A stretch of DNA of 64,000 nucleotides from NCBI RefSeq assembly GCF_029873635.1, contig NC_080423.1:104575773-104639772 (forward strand), written 5' to 3'. The notes beneath the pieces were generated by a model that had not been told where the DNA came from, made no database searches, and saw only the letters and a program-made list of their open reading frames with translations. This document shows positions 34,515-48,356 of the stretch, piece by piece. Each line of letters begins with the position of its first letter. Position 1 is the stretch's first letter. This DNA comes from Malania oleifera. Lineage: Eukaryota; Streptophyta; Magnoliopsida; Santalales; Ximeniaceae. The position numbers were made by a program, and so were the translations under genes.

Positions 34515-35672
34515 TGTTGACTCTATAAGTCCAATCCGATTTTGATAATGACAAATCACTTGATATTTGATTTGTGCATTGAGTTTGTGAACATGAACCA
34601 TATTAAGCATACACGAAAGAATAACGAGTCATGGAAGTCTTAAAGTAAAGCATACATATCTTGACAAGACCCATGGAACTCAAAGAGTACGAGAATCAAG
34701 ATGCAAGCAGCAAAGTTCAAGATCATCTTGGGAATGGGTACTTAGATCTCATGGATTTACATTTTCATATGATTTAATTTGGGGCTCAACATAACCTAGA
34801 ATGACTTTAGGACTCATTCATTTCATGAACATCATTAGGGTACTTTCATGGACTTAGAAATACTTTTAAAACCCTGAAAAATATTTTTACAAAAGACCCA
34901 AGAAAGAAGTCAAAGCAGATTTTTAAATTAGAAATAAAAATAATCAAAAAATAGGCACTTCAGTAGCTTGAACTCAACCTTGGTAGCCTGAAGATTAAGT
35001 TCGGTAGCCTAAAGAATTAATGAGAAACACAGAACCTGGCCGAAGGACTTCAGTTGCCTAAACTTGGAACTTCGATCGCCTGAAGTTGCCACTTTAGGAG
35101 CATGAACTTCACTTCGGTTGCCTAAACTTGTAGGAAAACTTATCTGATTTTTATTAAAACAACTCGCAAGTTATTTCTTTGATCCAATGGTTGAGATCAA
35201 TTCTAAGGGTAAGAAACTATATATGTTGAATATCTAAATCCTAGTACATTAGCAAAACACAAGAAGATCAACGTAAAGCGAAGAACACATCTTGTAAAAA
35301 AGAGAACTAAGAAACTTGAGCTGATTGATATACGATTGCCTGCTCTTTAGCTTCTACACATCATTTGTGGGCAAATCAACTCAGAAAATCAAAAGGGATC
35401 TTGATTATACATCTTGTGTTTCAACTTGGATTGAGGTTTGATTAATACATTTTTTTTAATCTCATATCAACATCTGTTTTGAATATCCTTAGAGAAGTTT
35501 GATGTTGAGTTTTTCACATTCATATAAAGATTGTTTTTGACAAACTCAATACTTGAGAAAGTTTTTATTTGGGCATTGATTAAAGAGTGTTTACTCAAGT
35601 GTGTTCATAGTTTAAGGCTGATATTTTGAATACATCTAAACTATTTGATTATATATATCCTTAGGAGTGCAT

Positions 35673-35720
<48 letters not shown>

Positions 35721-36637
35721 AAGGATAGTTTCTAAAAATCAAATATTAAGTTTGTTGATCTTTGGTATTCTCATCATATAGATATATAGATATATACTTT
35801 GAGTCAAATATTACCAAGGTCACTTTGAGGTTGAAATCTTGAGAAAAATATTGCTTTTAACAAAGTGTGTTTAAAATCGATCTTTGTAATCTTCAAGGCT
35901 TTTTGATAAGTTCACATTAGTTATTCGTGATTTTTCGTAAAGTGAACTAGAATCCTAATACTCTCCAAAGCGTTTAAATACACCATTTTTGGGAGATTTG
36001 ATAAAAAAAAAAAAAGAATTTGTGTGTTGAAGCATATCATACATAAACGATTGTATTGTTTCATACATTCTGAGCATCAAGTTATATCATATATTAATGT
36101 ATTAGAAATTTGAATTGTACTCACGAGCTTTTGCTTGAAAGCATTTTTGAGTGTTTTTACTGATTCTATTGTATTCACGGTTCGGTGTGTGAACCGGGAT
36201 TTGAGGAGAGAATTGTATCTCTTGTAAGAAGTAGAGTAGGAGGGAGCTGTACCTCTTGTAAGTAGTGGATTGTAAGGGAAGCTCCGTCCCAATTTAAGGA
36301 GCAGGGATTTTAGTGAAATCCTTAAATGGTTGCTCAAGGCGAGGACATAGGCTGAGTTGGTTGAACCTCGTAAAAACTACGTTTGTCTTCTCTCTTCCCT
36401 TTACTCTTTACTTTCAGCACTACATTTAAATTGGTCGTATTGCGTGTTTAGGTTGAATAACATTGCACACAATTAATTAGGTAATAAGAACTTATTGGTA
36501 AATTGAATTTGTTTTTGTTATAAATCCCTAAGATTGGTTTGCTAAATATACAAGTAGGGATTAAGTGGTAAATAGATTCAAAGAATTTTAAAATACCCAA
36601 TTCATCTCCCCATCTTGGGATTACACCTAATTCAACA
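34515..36637 (+). repeat. SIRE-like copia 5' LTR (2.12 kb)
   Basis: It starts TGTTGACTCTATAAGTCC and ends CACCTAATTCAACA, directly followed by a primer site. It contains an array of CTTCGGTAGCCTGAAG-like motifs at 34965-35120, (TA)n at 35682-35715, and the LTR-end block with TTAAGGAGCAGGG and GGTTGAACCTCGTAAAAAC near 36294-36375. The start is homologous to those of the LTRs ending at 33220 (reverse) and beginning at 59733. Confidence 0.88.
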
Positions 36638-36639
36638 AT

Positions 36640-36651
36640 TGGTATCAGAAC
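36640..36651 (+). other. Primer binding site, initiator-Met type
   Basis: TGGTATCAGAAC lies two bases after the LTR end. It differs by one base from the usual plant TGGTATCAGAGC. Confidence 0.85.
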
Positions 36652-36691
36652 GGGTTTACATAGACTTAACAATTCTTTTGTAAAAGATCAC

Positions 36692-39049
36692 ATGGTACAT
36701 ATCGGTGTAACTTCATTCGGTGAGGGACACTCATCCACTAGACCACCAATTTTCTGTGGTGTAAATTACACCTATTGGAAACGTAGGATGAGCATATATC
36801 TACTAAACGTAGATTGGAAGGTTTGGAAAATAGTGTCTAAGGGAAATCACATTCCCATGAAAGTAATTGATAAGACTAATGTATCTAGAACTGAAGATGA
36901 ATATACAAAGGAAGACTGGAAATCAGAACAAATCAATGCTACTGTCATAAACTTGTTTTTCTGTGCATTAGACGTAAATGAATTTAATAGGGTAATGACA
37001 TGTAACTTGGCTAAAGAAATTTGGGAAAAGTTAGAAGTTACATATGAATGCACTAAGGAAGTCAAGGATAGTAGGATAGAAATACTCACCAGTGAATATG
37101 AACCATTTAAAATGACTACTGATTAATCCATACAATCCATGTAGACTAGATTTACACACATAATTAATTCTTTAAATGCACTTGGAAAGACTTACCCTAC
37201 TTATGAGTTGATCAGGGAAATACTCCACCAATTACCTCCAGTGTGGGAAGCGAAAGCTACGGCAATAGCAGAAAGGAGAAATCTCAAGGAGATGTCAGTG
37301 GACAAACTCATTGGATCACTCACCACCTATGAGCTGGCAATAAATGAGAGGGAGAATGAGCAAAGCAAAGCAAATAAAGCCACAACACTCAAGGCAACAT
37401 CTCACAACTCCAGTGAAGAAAATGACTCAGAATCAGATGATGAGATTGCCTTGCTAACAAAGAAATTCATAAAGTCCTGGAAAAAGAATAAGATGTTCAA
37501 CCGGAAATTCTGGAACTCAAAATCAGAAAGAGGAGAGCTAAGCATGAAGAAAAAGAAGGAAGATCTTCCAACATGCTACAATTGCTGAGAGGTTGGACAC
37601 ATCAAGCCTGAGTGCCCCAAACTAGTGAAAGCCTCAAAGAAAAAGAAGAAGGCGCTGAAAGTCGGTTGGGATACTCACAGCACTAGTGGTTCATAATCTA
37701 AATCCAGCAACGACGAAATTGCCAATATGTGTCTAATGGCACATGATGACATTGAGGTACAATCATCATTTTCATCATCTTCGTATTATTCTAGTGAGTC
37801 TGAAAATGAAAATGACTTGATTTCATATGATGAACCGAAACAAGAATACCTATACACTATTAAAATTCTTGAGAAGAAAACAAAGAAAATTTCTGAATTG
37901 AAAAGAAAAGTCAAAGAACTTTCAAATTTGGCTGAACGCCAAAATGAATCTTATGCATCTTTCATAAAAGATAAAGATTTGAAAATTGAGGAGTTAGAAA
38001 AGGATTTGAAAGATAAATATGAAATTATTTGTAAATTTACTGAGGGATAAAACAATTTTGAAAAGCTCCTAGGATCTCAAAGAAATTCCCTAGAAAAGGA
38101 AGGGTTTGGCTTTAATGGGAATGAAAATCTAAAGAATAAACATCTTTACATGGAGTATTTTATAAGAGAGTCAAAGTCATATGTTCCAACTAAGAATTAT
38201 TATAGAAATACTACATGCTTTAAATGTAGAAGGTGGGGTCACATACAATTTGACCGTCCTTTCAAAAATAAAAATATCAAAATCAAGAAAGTATGGAGAG
38301 TCAAAGGAGAACATAGCACTAACCCCTCTGGACCCAAGAAAATCTGGGTACCAAAGCTAGTTGTTTGATTATGTCTTGCAGATATGCTTAAGATCAGCAT
38401 CCTCAAAAGATAGATGGTATATGGATAGCGGATGCGCACATCACATGATTGGGGATTAAGCAAAGTTCACATCCATCACACCCAAGGATGAAGGGTTTGT
38501 CACTTTTAGAGATAATGCTAAGGGAAGGATCACAGGTATAGGTAAAGTTGGTAATAATTCTTCATTAATTATTGATGATGTTTTACTGCTGGAAGGTTTA
38601 AAGCACAATTTACTAAGTATAAGCCAACTGTGTGATAAAGGTTACAAAGTGCCTTTTGAGCATGACAAGTGCATAGTTGAACACAAAACTGATAATAAGA
38701 TACTATTCATCGCTGAACGTCATGAGAACGTATATACCACAAGCTTTGATAACTTAATCTCACAGAGTGTGACATGCTTCTCTGCTATGAATGAAATTAG
38801 CTGGATTTGGCATAAGAGACTAGGACACGCAAATATGGATTTAATCTCAAAACTAGTTAAGAAAGAATTAGTTAAGGGATTGCCAGAGACTAACTTTGTG
38901 AAAGATAAAATCTGTGATGCATGCTAGGCCACTACTAGGCCACTCCAAATGCTACACTTAGACTTATTTGGACCAAACCCAATTTAGAGTTTAGGAGGAA
39001 AATCACACGCATTTGTCATAATTGATGATTTTTCAAGATATACATGGGT
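36692..39049 (+). pseudogene. SIRE-like copia gag, protease and start of integrase, truncated
   Basis: Gag starts at 36692. It has copia gag motifs (PPIFCGVNYTYWKRRMSIYL, AKEIWEKLEVTYECT). A first zinc knuckle near 37573 is split by a stop (CYNC-stop-EVGHIKPEC). A Lys/Glu-rich coiled-coil-like region follows (37727-38050). A second knuckle at 38217-38258, CFKCRRWGHIQFDR, lacks its last Cys. Two knuckles separated by a coiled-coil region fit the SIRE/Maximus lineage. Protease (MDSGCAHHM) is near 38425 and the integrase zinc region (WHKRLGHANM, CDAC) at 38800-38925. The frame ends in FSRYTWV at 39049 where another LTR is inserted. Confidence 0.88.
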
Positions 39050-40872
39050 TGTAACGACCTGCTTATATTATCATATAATAAACATATTTAACAATAAGGT
39101 CATACCAAACCCGTGGGTACCGAGGACACACCTTTTATACACAGCGGAAACTTAGGTAGCAATAAATGTAAATCACATTATCATAACCAAAAAATATAAA
39201 ATACCAGAGTCAACTACATTCCCAAATATCTGTGTTTATGTACAATCTTCAAAAATACAACATACATACAAACATATTTAGGAACCCACAACACACATCT
39301 ACTGTCCCTAGATCAAAACTTACCCTCCTAGCGGGGTAGTACTACTAACTCAACAGCGGTCACGCTCCGCCGGTATTTCTAGGTTTCCTGAAAATCATTT
39401 AATGTTCGTGGGTGAGACACTTCTGTGGCAACATGAATATTTAATGATAATATAGATATACAATACATTTTCCATACCAGAAAACATTAATCATTTAATA
39501 ACTGCATAAACGTATACCCTCATATTTTAATAAATCATACTAATCATAACTGTCTGGTATAGTTAATAATACTGAAAACATACTCAAGATGAATAGCTAG
39601 TTGTTGTCATGTATTACCCCCCATGACGGGTGTGTAGCCCGAAGGCGGGATCCGACAATGGCTGGCTGACCACTACTGAATAAAAAATGTCTGTAAGTAC
39701 GATGGGCCCAATAAAAAATGTCTGTAAGTACGATGGGCCCGCCACACCCTAGTCCGGACTGCCAGATGGACGTCTACAACTCTACACTAAAAGCCACATC
39801 GACTATCCATCTCCCACCCCCTCGTGGGGTGGTTAGCACCAATCTGAACATAGATATCTGATCCATATAGCTACGGTACTATGCTCCTAAAGCTGAACTA
39901 AACTAACATCCAGGTTCTAATAACATATAATACATGATAATATAGTATTTAACATAAATGGATTGATAGCATTTTCTATAATTTCATAAATACGGCCTCA
40001 CGTCGAACATTTCATAAATACGACCTTGTGCCGAACATTTCATAAATACGGCCTCGAGCCGAATATTTCATAAATACGGTCTCGCGCCGAAATCATACAT
40101 AAAACACGGTCTTGCGCCGACTATCAATCACGGCATTGCGCCGAATATCTCATACATATCATTCTGAATCATAAATCAATTATCATGTATTTTCAAAATC
40201 ATAATGTACTGTATTATTTCATAATTCCTAAAAACATTCTTTACTCGTAAAATTTTCCATAACATAATACTTATCACATAAAATAATATTCATGCCACAT
40301 AATACTGAGTAAAATCATACATTTCATTCTAAAATTACATTTCCTGTTTAACAACAATATTTTCCCAAATATACATTTTCTCAATAATATTCAAATATAT
40401 CACATGCTTTCCTGGAAAATTAATTTGCTAATAAATAATACTAATTTGTATGGAAAAATAACTACTTTAGTTTATTCCCTTATCTGCACTGGAAAGAAAC
40501 CCCCCTCTAAAATACCAGTCTTGCGCTTGCAGGGTTCCCTGAGTAACATCCTAAATTCAACAATTCTCAGAACTAAACTTCAGTATTTTCACGTGAATAT
40601 CATTTCTCATAACTATGGAAAACCTAAATTCTTGAGATGCTTATTGGCATTTCAAGAAAATAATTTAGCATTTCACCTTTATTCTATGATATAGTGAGTG
40701 GCATAGTAACCCTTTTGTGCCTACAATTTTTCCAACCTTGCATGAGTAGACATTTCTCCCTACTATTCTTATCCCTCTTCCACTTTAACCATTAAAAAAA
40801 GAAGAAGAGAAAGTAATAACTATGTTAGACGACGATTGATCATTTTTCCTTGTTAACGAACCTTTTAAAGAC
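39050..40872 (-). mobile_element. Tekay-type LTR, reverse
   Basis: It begins TGTAACGACCTGCTT on the plus strand, the inverted form of the GGTCGTTACA end. The shared block CTCACCCAC/CACAGAAG lies at 39410-39435, and the ATGACGGGTGTGTAGCCCGAAGG module near 39621-39650. Six CGGCCTCGCGCCGAA-like units separated by ATTTCATAAATA lie at 39992-40145. Inverted, an exon-like segment of 64 bases (39387 to 39324) has acceptor- and donor-like borders. Its far end is not clear. Sequence to about 40690 is recognisably related to the 25410 LTR, after which it is unrelated. Confidence 0.75.
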
Positions 40873-40877
40873 TTAAG

Positions 40878-43254
40878 TGTGACGCCTCGAACCCGCCAGG
40901 TGGGGCTCGGGTGCCACGTGTTCCAATCACCTGTATCTGATACCATAATTAACATGTACGCAGCGAAACACAAATAAATATCCTCAAGTAAATACCAGAG
41001 TTCTATATAACAACCCAAAAACGAATACTACAACTTCCAAATATCCATATCCACATCCAGGATTTAAAACATAACACAATACAAATACATCTGTATATAT
41101 ATACTAGTTACTCACACTACCCCAAAAAGAAACCACCAAATACAATCCTAGCCTAGGCCTTCAAACCCGGTCTTCAAAAGAACCTGAAAAATTGTTAATC
41201 CACTAGGGTGAGACACTTCTCAGTAAGGGTAGAATAAATTATAACAGTGTGTGACAAATAAGTTTTAATATTTACATATCAAAATAAACTGCTTCTTATG
41301 TAATATCAATAACAACTGAGAAAATGTACCATTAATAACATTCCCAACATCTAATATCATACACACATCCAATATGCACAAGTACATAATTTTGATGCAG
41401 GCGAAAGTCTCTAAGGATAGGGAAGATTACCCGCCCATACAAGTAGCTTCCCTCTGTTCTGGTACTAAAAAACTACCTACCAGAGCACTCACCTTACTCA
41501 ATAAGCCCTCAGGTGAAGAATTACCTTGCCGCCAGTATACACATCTTTATTGTTTTAAAGGCGAAGGTTTCCGAGGATCGGGATGTCTACCTGCCCAGAC
41601 AAGTAGCATCCCTTTGCACTAGTACCAAGAAACTACCTAACAGAGCACCCGCCTTTCTCAGTAAGTCCCCGGTGGTATGTTTACCTCGCCACATGCACAC
41701 ACATGCATTCACAATGTGCTATACCATTATTTTTATACTATAATTAAATTCACATGTGCACAACACATCCACACAGGAATCATGCATCTTATATTTCATC
41801 TTCCAATGTCCTCAGTACACGGCCCACACAGAACAACCGCGTACATGTCAGTATGTGGCCCACACAGGCACCTACGTACTTCTTATCTACATGTGGCCCG
41901 CACAGGCACCATTATCCACACAGGCGCCATGGTCCACACAAGATATAACGTGGCTCACACAGGCACCACTACCCACACAGGGTACAAAACATGGCCCACA
42001 CAGGCGCCATTATCCACACAGGATATAATGTGGCCCACACATGCACTACTATTCACCAGTATCCAATCCCCATGAATTACTCGTCGTACATCAGTAGAAC
42101 AAGCTCCTCGACCTACCAATGTGCTACCTCATATAAAGACAATATGACAAGCTCCTCAACCTGCCAACGTCATAACATGATTTATATCTAGGCAATATAA
42201 CAACCTCATCATGCCAATGTTATATTGAGATGCGTACGAATAACCACACCAGTTAATTCACACAGATGCATCAATGCATTTTCACATAAGAATCCAACAG
42301 ATCAATTCATTTCCCACACAGTATCCCAACAGATCAATACATTTTCACACAAGAGTCAAATATAAAATTCATTCATCATGTCATAATCATTCCAAACACC
42401 CCTCATGTAAGCCCAAATACCACAAAAATTCATTTTCAATTTATTAGAAAGTAATTGTTCTCATGCCACACAGTTTTAATATCATAAGCAATTATCCCCA
42501 AATATAACCTTAAACCAAAATCATCATTTTTCCAATAATCAGACTATTCCGAAAATCATATAGACAAATAATAAATTTCATATGCTCGTAAATAACCGGT
42601 TTACCTTAAAAAAAATAATGATATAATTTATTCCCCCTTACCTGATTCCCTGAACCGTGCCTGCAGGACTCCCAAGATTATACTCGTGGCGCTCACCCGA
42701 ACCCTGATTCAATCAAGTCAACCCCAATAAAATATTATTTTAACATTTCCTAATTTACAATAATTAAATACCAATTAATTTCTAAATAACCTATTTATCC
42801 TAGTTCTGGAACTATTCCTACAACGACCCCATGAGAAATTCGCTCTACTAGATTTGTAGAGAATCATCCCTAGATTCTCGTGGTGGTGTCCGATCATTAA
42901 TTTGACTTAAAATTTAATAAAAATTAAGACAAGAATGAGAATTTGGCTTATCCTAGGAGATATGCCCACATTACTCCTACGACAAATCCACTTTAGTAGA
43001 TATGTCGGTAGCGGAGAATGGAGTCTAATGGTATTTTCAGATTTTCAATTGGACGAGAATCCACCGTGAAATCGTAGAAAGAAGAGGAACGGAGAACGTG
43101 AGCTGAGAGAATTTTTTTTTCTTTTTTTTTTTCTCTTTCTGTCTGTGCCAGCGTGAGTTCCTGCTTCTGTTTTGTTCCAGGTGCTTCCATCAGAGACTTA
43201 ACCACTAAGTCTCTTTTTTTTTTCTCCTTTATCCAAACTTTACTTTTATATATA

Positions 43255-43309
<55 letters not shown>

Positions 43310-43413
43310 AAAATCCTCAAATATCTTAATTTAATTAATTTTCTTAATAATAATTAATTAATTAATAATAATATTTTTAAAAAATTTTTAAAATTTTTTT
43401 TTGGGTCGATACA
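40878..43413 (-). mobile_element. Gypsy-type solo LTR, reverse (2.54 kb)
   Basis: It starts TGTGACGCCTCGAACC and ends GGGTCGATACA. TTAAG flanks both sides (40873-40877 and 43414-43418), a perfect 5-bp target duplication. The inverted shared block is at 41207-41268. An array of GTGGCCCACACAGGCACC-like units lies at 41815-42045. Inverted, an exon-like segment of 68 bases (41183 to 41116) has acceptor- and donor-like borders. (TA)n is at 43256-43307. The several 60-130 residue frames at 41374-42191 are products of the repeat array. Confidence 0.9.
41815..42045. repeat. GTGGCCCACACAGGCACC array in the LTR
   Basis: About ten irregular units built from TGGCCCACACAGGC and TATCCACACAGG, spaced by variable AT-rich bases. 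It occupies the same distance from the LTR end as the CCGGCGTACGGGCCG arrays in related LTRs, but with a different sequence. Confidence 0.8.
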
Positions 43414-43418
43414 TTAAG

Positions 43419-44100
43419 ACATACTTGGACAAAAGTCTATAAAATATATTAAGTTTATTAAAGATTAAAACTTGTCCAAGTGAGTTTCTTCTTGATTATA
43501 AGATATCTTGAATTAAGAAACATATTTGAAAGATCGTTTAGATATCTTATATGCTTAATATGTCCTTTATAAAATATTTTTTGACTTTCTTAACATTGTA
43601 GGACATAAAGCTCATTTAGACACAAATGGGACCAAGTATGAAGATGTTTATAAACCATGATGTTTGAAAACTTGTCCATTTGAAAACATGCTTGAGTTTA
43701 AGATTATTTTGACAAACTCTTTAATTTAACTTTGAAAATCATGAATGTTGAGTTTGTGATTTTAGTGCAATCCTATAAACTCATATATCCTAGTATGCAT
43801 GTGCATTGCTCAATTCTTACTCAGAAATCATGTAGAAACAAAATGCAAGAGTTACAAAAAGTCCCTACCACACACACAACTCTTATTACAAATAATTCTA
43901 CAATTAAGCTTCTGGTTGTGCTTGGGTCCTTCCGAATACGTGTCCATTTGATCTTTCCTTCTTGACGTCTACTCGGTCCGATCTTTGCCTTCGATCCAGT
44001 ACTTTATGTATGAGTACATGTACTAAACATGATCTACAAAGATAGGAAAACACTAAGAACAACATATAGGTTAATATCATCAAAAATACATTAAACAATG
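43419..44100. other. Unclassified repeat-derived stretch
   Basis: No gene is visible. It contains CTTGGACAAAAGTC near 43425 and its inverted form near 43470, and GGTTAATATCATCAAAAATACATT before the hAT element. It lies between two LTR insertions and may be the disrupted remainder of the element begun at 39050 or of the SIRE-like copia. I cannot assign it. Confidence 0.4.
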
Positions 44101-44760
44101 ATGTTGTATAGGCCTGGCAAAACGGGCGGGCGGGCCGGGTTTGGGCGGGTCACTAACGGGCCGGGTCATAAACGGGCGGGTCATAAACGGGTCAATGTTA
44201 AATGGATCACACACATGTCAACCCTAACCCGCCCATTTAATAAACGGGCGGGTAACGGGTCACCCGTTTAAAAATATATATATTTTTTATTTTAAAATTT
44301 TTAAAATTTTCATATAAAATGACATTTTTTTTTTTAAAAAAACTGCATTTTATTTATTAATTTCTAAATGAAAAGAACATAAAATGTAAAAAACAATACA
44401 TCCCTTTAATGAATACAATTTTTTTAAAAATGTAAAATTAAAAAAAACACGCACACCTCTAAAAATATTAAATATGCATAATACATGCATAAAATATTTA
44501 TATATAAATCTAAATTTAAATGAGTCCCGTAATATTTACATATAGAGCTAAATGTAAAATATTTAATAAGTTCATTCATCATTCATATTTTTTTAATTCA
44601 TGCATTATGCATAACACATGAATCAAATATTCAAGTCCCACAATCAAAACATAATCTTAAAAAATATAACAGTTAAATATTTAGAAACAAAACCAAATTT
44701 AAATGAGTTCCATAAAAATTCACAAGATTACAATTTTCAAAAGATAATAAAAAAACTTAA

Positions 44761-47032
44761 TTAGCCATGATTGTTTGTCGAAGCTTCTCCCAAATCATTA
44801 ATCAAAAGATTTTCAAATTTGACTTCTAATTGTTCAGCTTCTTCTCTTTCTTCACTTGGATCCACTGCAATGACAAGATAAATAGATAATAAATAAGAAA
44901 CAATAACAATTGACAAAGGATATGAAAGTAAATAAAATGTAAGTATTGAAATTATTGAAATAATATTGGAAAAACTCAAAAAAAAAAAAAATGCATACTT
45001 GCGTAACCAAACAACCAATTTCGAGTTGTTATCAATGCTCCTGCATTTTCTAGCAAAAGTGATCTTCGATATTTGTTAAGAACCTGAGCTCCAATGCTGA
45101 ATGCAGATTCTGATGCAACGCTTGTGATAGGAATAGTAAGTACATCACGCGCCATAAGAGATAAATCAGGATATCGAAATCGATTATCTTTCCAATACCG
45201 CAATATATCCATTTCAGCATGTTCCACACGATTTAGCATAGGCTCTTCCAAATATAAATCTAATTGAGATTTTTCTGTAGTAGCACAATATTGGCTTTCA
45301 TAAAATTCAAATTCCTATCATATATTAGAATAGAAAAACAAACAATATAAATATAACAGCTAAAAATAATATATAAAGTAAGAAATGACAAATTAGAAAA
45401 TATAAATGAAGTTACCGAAAGCTCATCTCTAATGAGATTGTCACTACCACCAGTACCCCCAGTAGATGAAGTAGTAGATTCCAAAGAAGATTTTGATTTG
45501 TTTGCATAATCTTGGAATAGAGAGTACAACTTTTGACGAAGGAGATTTAGCTTTTGCCGAGAAGTGGATGAATCAATCTTTGAGTAACAAAACTCGACAA
45601 ATTGAAGCTTGTAACGAGGATCAAGAACAATTGCAAATGCCAAAACAACACTATAACACTTCCAATATTTATCGAACTTCTCTTTCATTTTTGCAGCCAT
45701 ACCATTAACAATGCAGTCCGGATTTTCCATTGTTTCAAGTAAATGCAATTGAATTTTCCATATATTTGAAAAATACAAATTAGATGTAGGATAATCCGAA
45801 CCCGAGAAGAGTTTTGTCATGTCGTAAAATGGCTTCAAGAAATTGCAAATGACCTCAGCTCTATTCCACTCTTCATTGACGGACAATACTTATAATTTGC
45901 ATCAAGTAAAGCATAATGAATTAAAGCCCGTCGATATATGAGTGCACTTTCTATCATCATGAAAGTTGAATTCCACCTAGTTGGTACATCCAAGCGCAAA
46001 CTGATTGAAGCAAGTATACCAACTCGTTTAATGCACTCTTCAAACTTAAGTTTTCTTCCTTCTGAACCCTTAATGTACTTGACACTTTCTCTAATGTTAT
46101 ACACAACACGTTCAATCACTTTTAAGCCTTCTTGAACAATAAGATTCAAAATATGAGCACAACACCTTACATGAAAATATTCACCGCCACTTACTAAAGG
46201 TGCTTGCAAAGACAATTGACTTGAAAGAATATCTTGCATACTATCATTAGCAGTTGCATTATCCAACGTGATGGAAAATATCTTGCTATCAATACCCCAT
46301 TCCTTCAATACACTAAATGTTTTTTCTGACAAAGCAACTCCTGAATGTGGGGGTGGCATGTGAGAAAAGTTAATAATTTTACTATGCAATATCCAATTTT
46401 CATCCACAAAATGAACTGTAATGCATAAATATCCTTCAGTTGTAGGAGAAGACCAACAATCAGAAGTCAAATACACTCTACCAAAAGCACTCTGTAGTGT
46501 AAGTTTAAGTTTCTCCTTCTCCCTTTTATGTATTTTCAATACATCAGTTTTAGCAGTGTTCCTAGCAATTGGTTTAACATCAGGATTAAGATATTTATGC
46601 ACATCTTGATTTCCTTCATGCTCAACCCATGAAAAAGGATAACAATGTTTTATTACAGCAATTGCCATCTTCTCACGATAAACATCTTGCTCAATTTTTT
46701 TCGCATGAAGTTTGGTTCCGTAATCCATGTGCATCTACTTCACATCATAGTTATCACGTAATGGACAATTATTAATGTGGCGTCTCAAATTTGCCGTCCC
46801 ATGAGTTGAAGCATTAGCAACATATTCAGCCCCACATTTTTTTACATTTTGCCTTCTGTTTTCCATCAACATCTATAGGTAACAAATAGAATTCATCCCA
46901 AGCAGCTGATGTCTTTCTACGTTGTCTCTTTTTGTTAGTGCCATCATTGATAGAAGAACTGTTCTTTTCAGATTTATCTGAAGATGGAGTAATATTACAC
47001 TCATCATCAAAATCCAAGTTTATGGTATCCAT
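44761..47032 (-). pseudogene. hAT transposase (RICESLEEPER-type BED zinc finger), three lesions
   Basis: Start MDTINLDFDDEC at 47032. The BED finger begins near 46890 (SAAWDEF). An extra A in an A-run near 46840 shifts the frame at the CxxC pair. A TAG near 46735 follows. The main frame 46734-45835 carries the hAT core (YLTSDCWSS, SITLDNATAND, DVPTRWNSTFMM). One base is lost near 45880 (PSxEEW region). The next frame ends in the region before a 101-bp intron-like gap (45415-45315, GT...AG). The dimerisation domain follows ([32 protein letters not shown]). A second intron-like gap (44998-44865) leads to a 34-residue last exon ending at 44761. Confidence 0.9.
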
Positions 47033-47044
47033 TATTTGCAATTT

Positions 47045-48356
47045 GTATTATCCCTAACAAAGAATAATTTTTTGGATACGCTGGGTGTCTTGGGCTTTCG
47101 CACCAGACTAATTCCCTAACAAAGAAAAATAGTTAAGACTTCGAAAAATTATAAAATAAACAAAATAATGAAATATTTAAACAATAAACACAAATCTGTT
47201 ATTGGGTGTATGTGTGTGTGACAACAAATTATTTTTTTATTTTCTGTAGGGAAACACAAAAAACATTATTATAAAAATTTCTTTTGTTATTACTTGATTT
47301 TCATTCTACTTAACTTGTGAACATGGTAGGATCCTTCTTGTTTTCTTAATTTATTTTATTTATCTACTATTTATTTATATACTATTTATTCATCACAAAT
47401 CTTATTCATCACAAATCCATGGTGGCACTGGCATCATCCATGAACCAAACAAGTTACAAGCCAGTAAATTAGTAACAGTAACAGTAAGGCACTAAGGCAG
47501 TAACACTGTAGCAGATACATGACTGCAGAGAGAGAGCCTACAAAATAAAAAAAGCTTGACAGTAAGTTACCTCTGCAACTCACCTCTGGAGCTGAAGCTG
47601 ATGCAGTAAGTTGCTGTGGTCACTGGTCCGTGGAGCCTGGAGGCGACGACTCGAGCAACTCACAACACCGGCAGGTCCGGCAAGTAGCAGCACACCAGAG
47701 GAGAGGAGAGGAGACTCAGGAGAGGACAGGTCGGGGCAATCCAGCACGGCGGCACGTTGCAGCGCACCAGATCCAGAGGAGAGGAGAGGAGAGTTAGGAG
47801 AGGCCGAGAGGGTGAGAGCTTGAGAGACTAGAGTGGAGACTCGAGAGCCGTGGCGTCACTGGCGTGGGTTAGAGACTTAGAGCCCTTACGGTTTTTTTGT
47901 GTTGATTGAGAGTTGAGACTCTTGAGTCTTGCAGGCCTACTGTCTACTGAGTACTGAGAAGTGAAATGCTGAAGTAGTGAAGCCTGAAGCGTGAAGCACT
48001 GAAGCCTGAAGGGCGGCCGAAGGCATGTGCGGCTGTGCCGTGTGCGTGAAGTCAGGACTGCAGGCTGCAGCGTGAGTGTGAGTGACAGTGAGTCTCTGAA
48101 GGCTGAAGGCGAAGGGTGAAGCGTGAAGGCAAGCTGGCGCTGGAAGCCTGGAAAATTGGAAATAAAAAGAGCTATTTAGGATTCAAAATAACGGGTCACC
48201 CGCCGGGTGACCTGCCCAAACTCGGTGAACCCGTTTATAAACGGGTTAACCCGTGACCCGCCCAAATATTAAACGGGTTAATTTCTTCAAATCCGAACCC
48301 GTTTTAAACGGGCGGATCCGGGTGACCCGACGGGTCTAACCCGTTTTGCCAGGCCT
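47045..48356. other. 5' non-coding part of the hAT element
   Basis: It holds CT/GA-rich leader sequence near 47690-47880. A run of degenerate CTGAAG/GTGAAG units (AGTGAAGCCTGAAGCGTGAAG and similar) follows at 47925-48150, then the ACCCG-rich subterminal region. The plus-strand frame at 47611-47823 is a by-product of GAG-rich repeats. Confidence 0.6.

Noticed and set aside
34965-35120. Possible inverted-repeat miRNA precursor formed by CTTCGG...CCTGAAG dyads
   Set aside because: The dyads are many, short and irregular, without one long stem. They fit an LTR motif array better.
41374-42191. Several overlapping frames of 64-132 residues rich in His, Thr and Pro
   Set aside because: They arise from all phases of the CCCACACAGGC array in the reverse LTR and have no domain.
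47611-47823. 70-residue plus-strand frame rich in Glu, Arg and Gly
   Set aside because: It is generated by GAGAGG repeats in the hAT non-coding region, antisense to the transposase.
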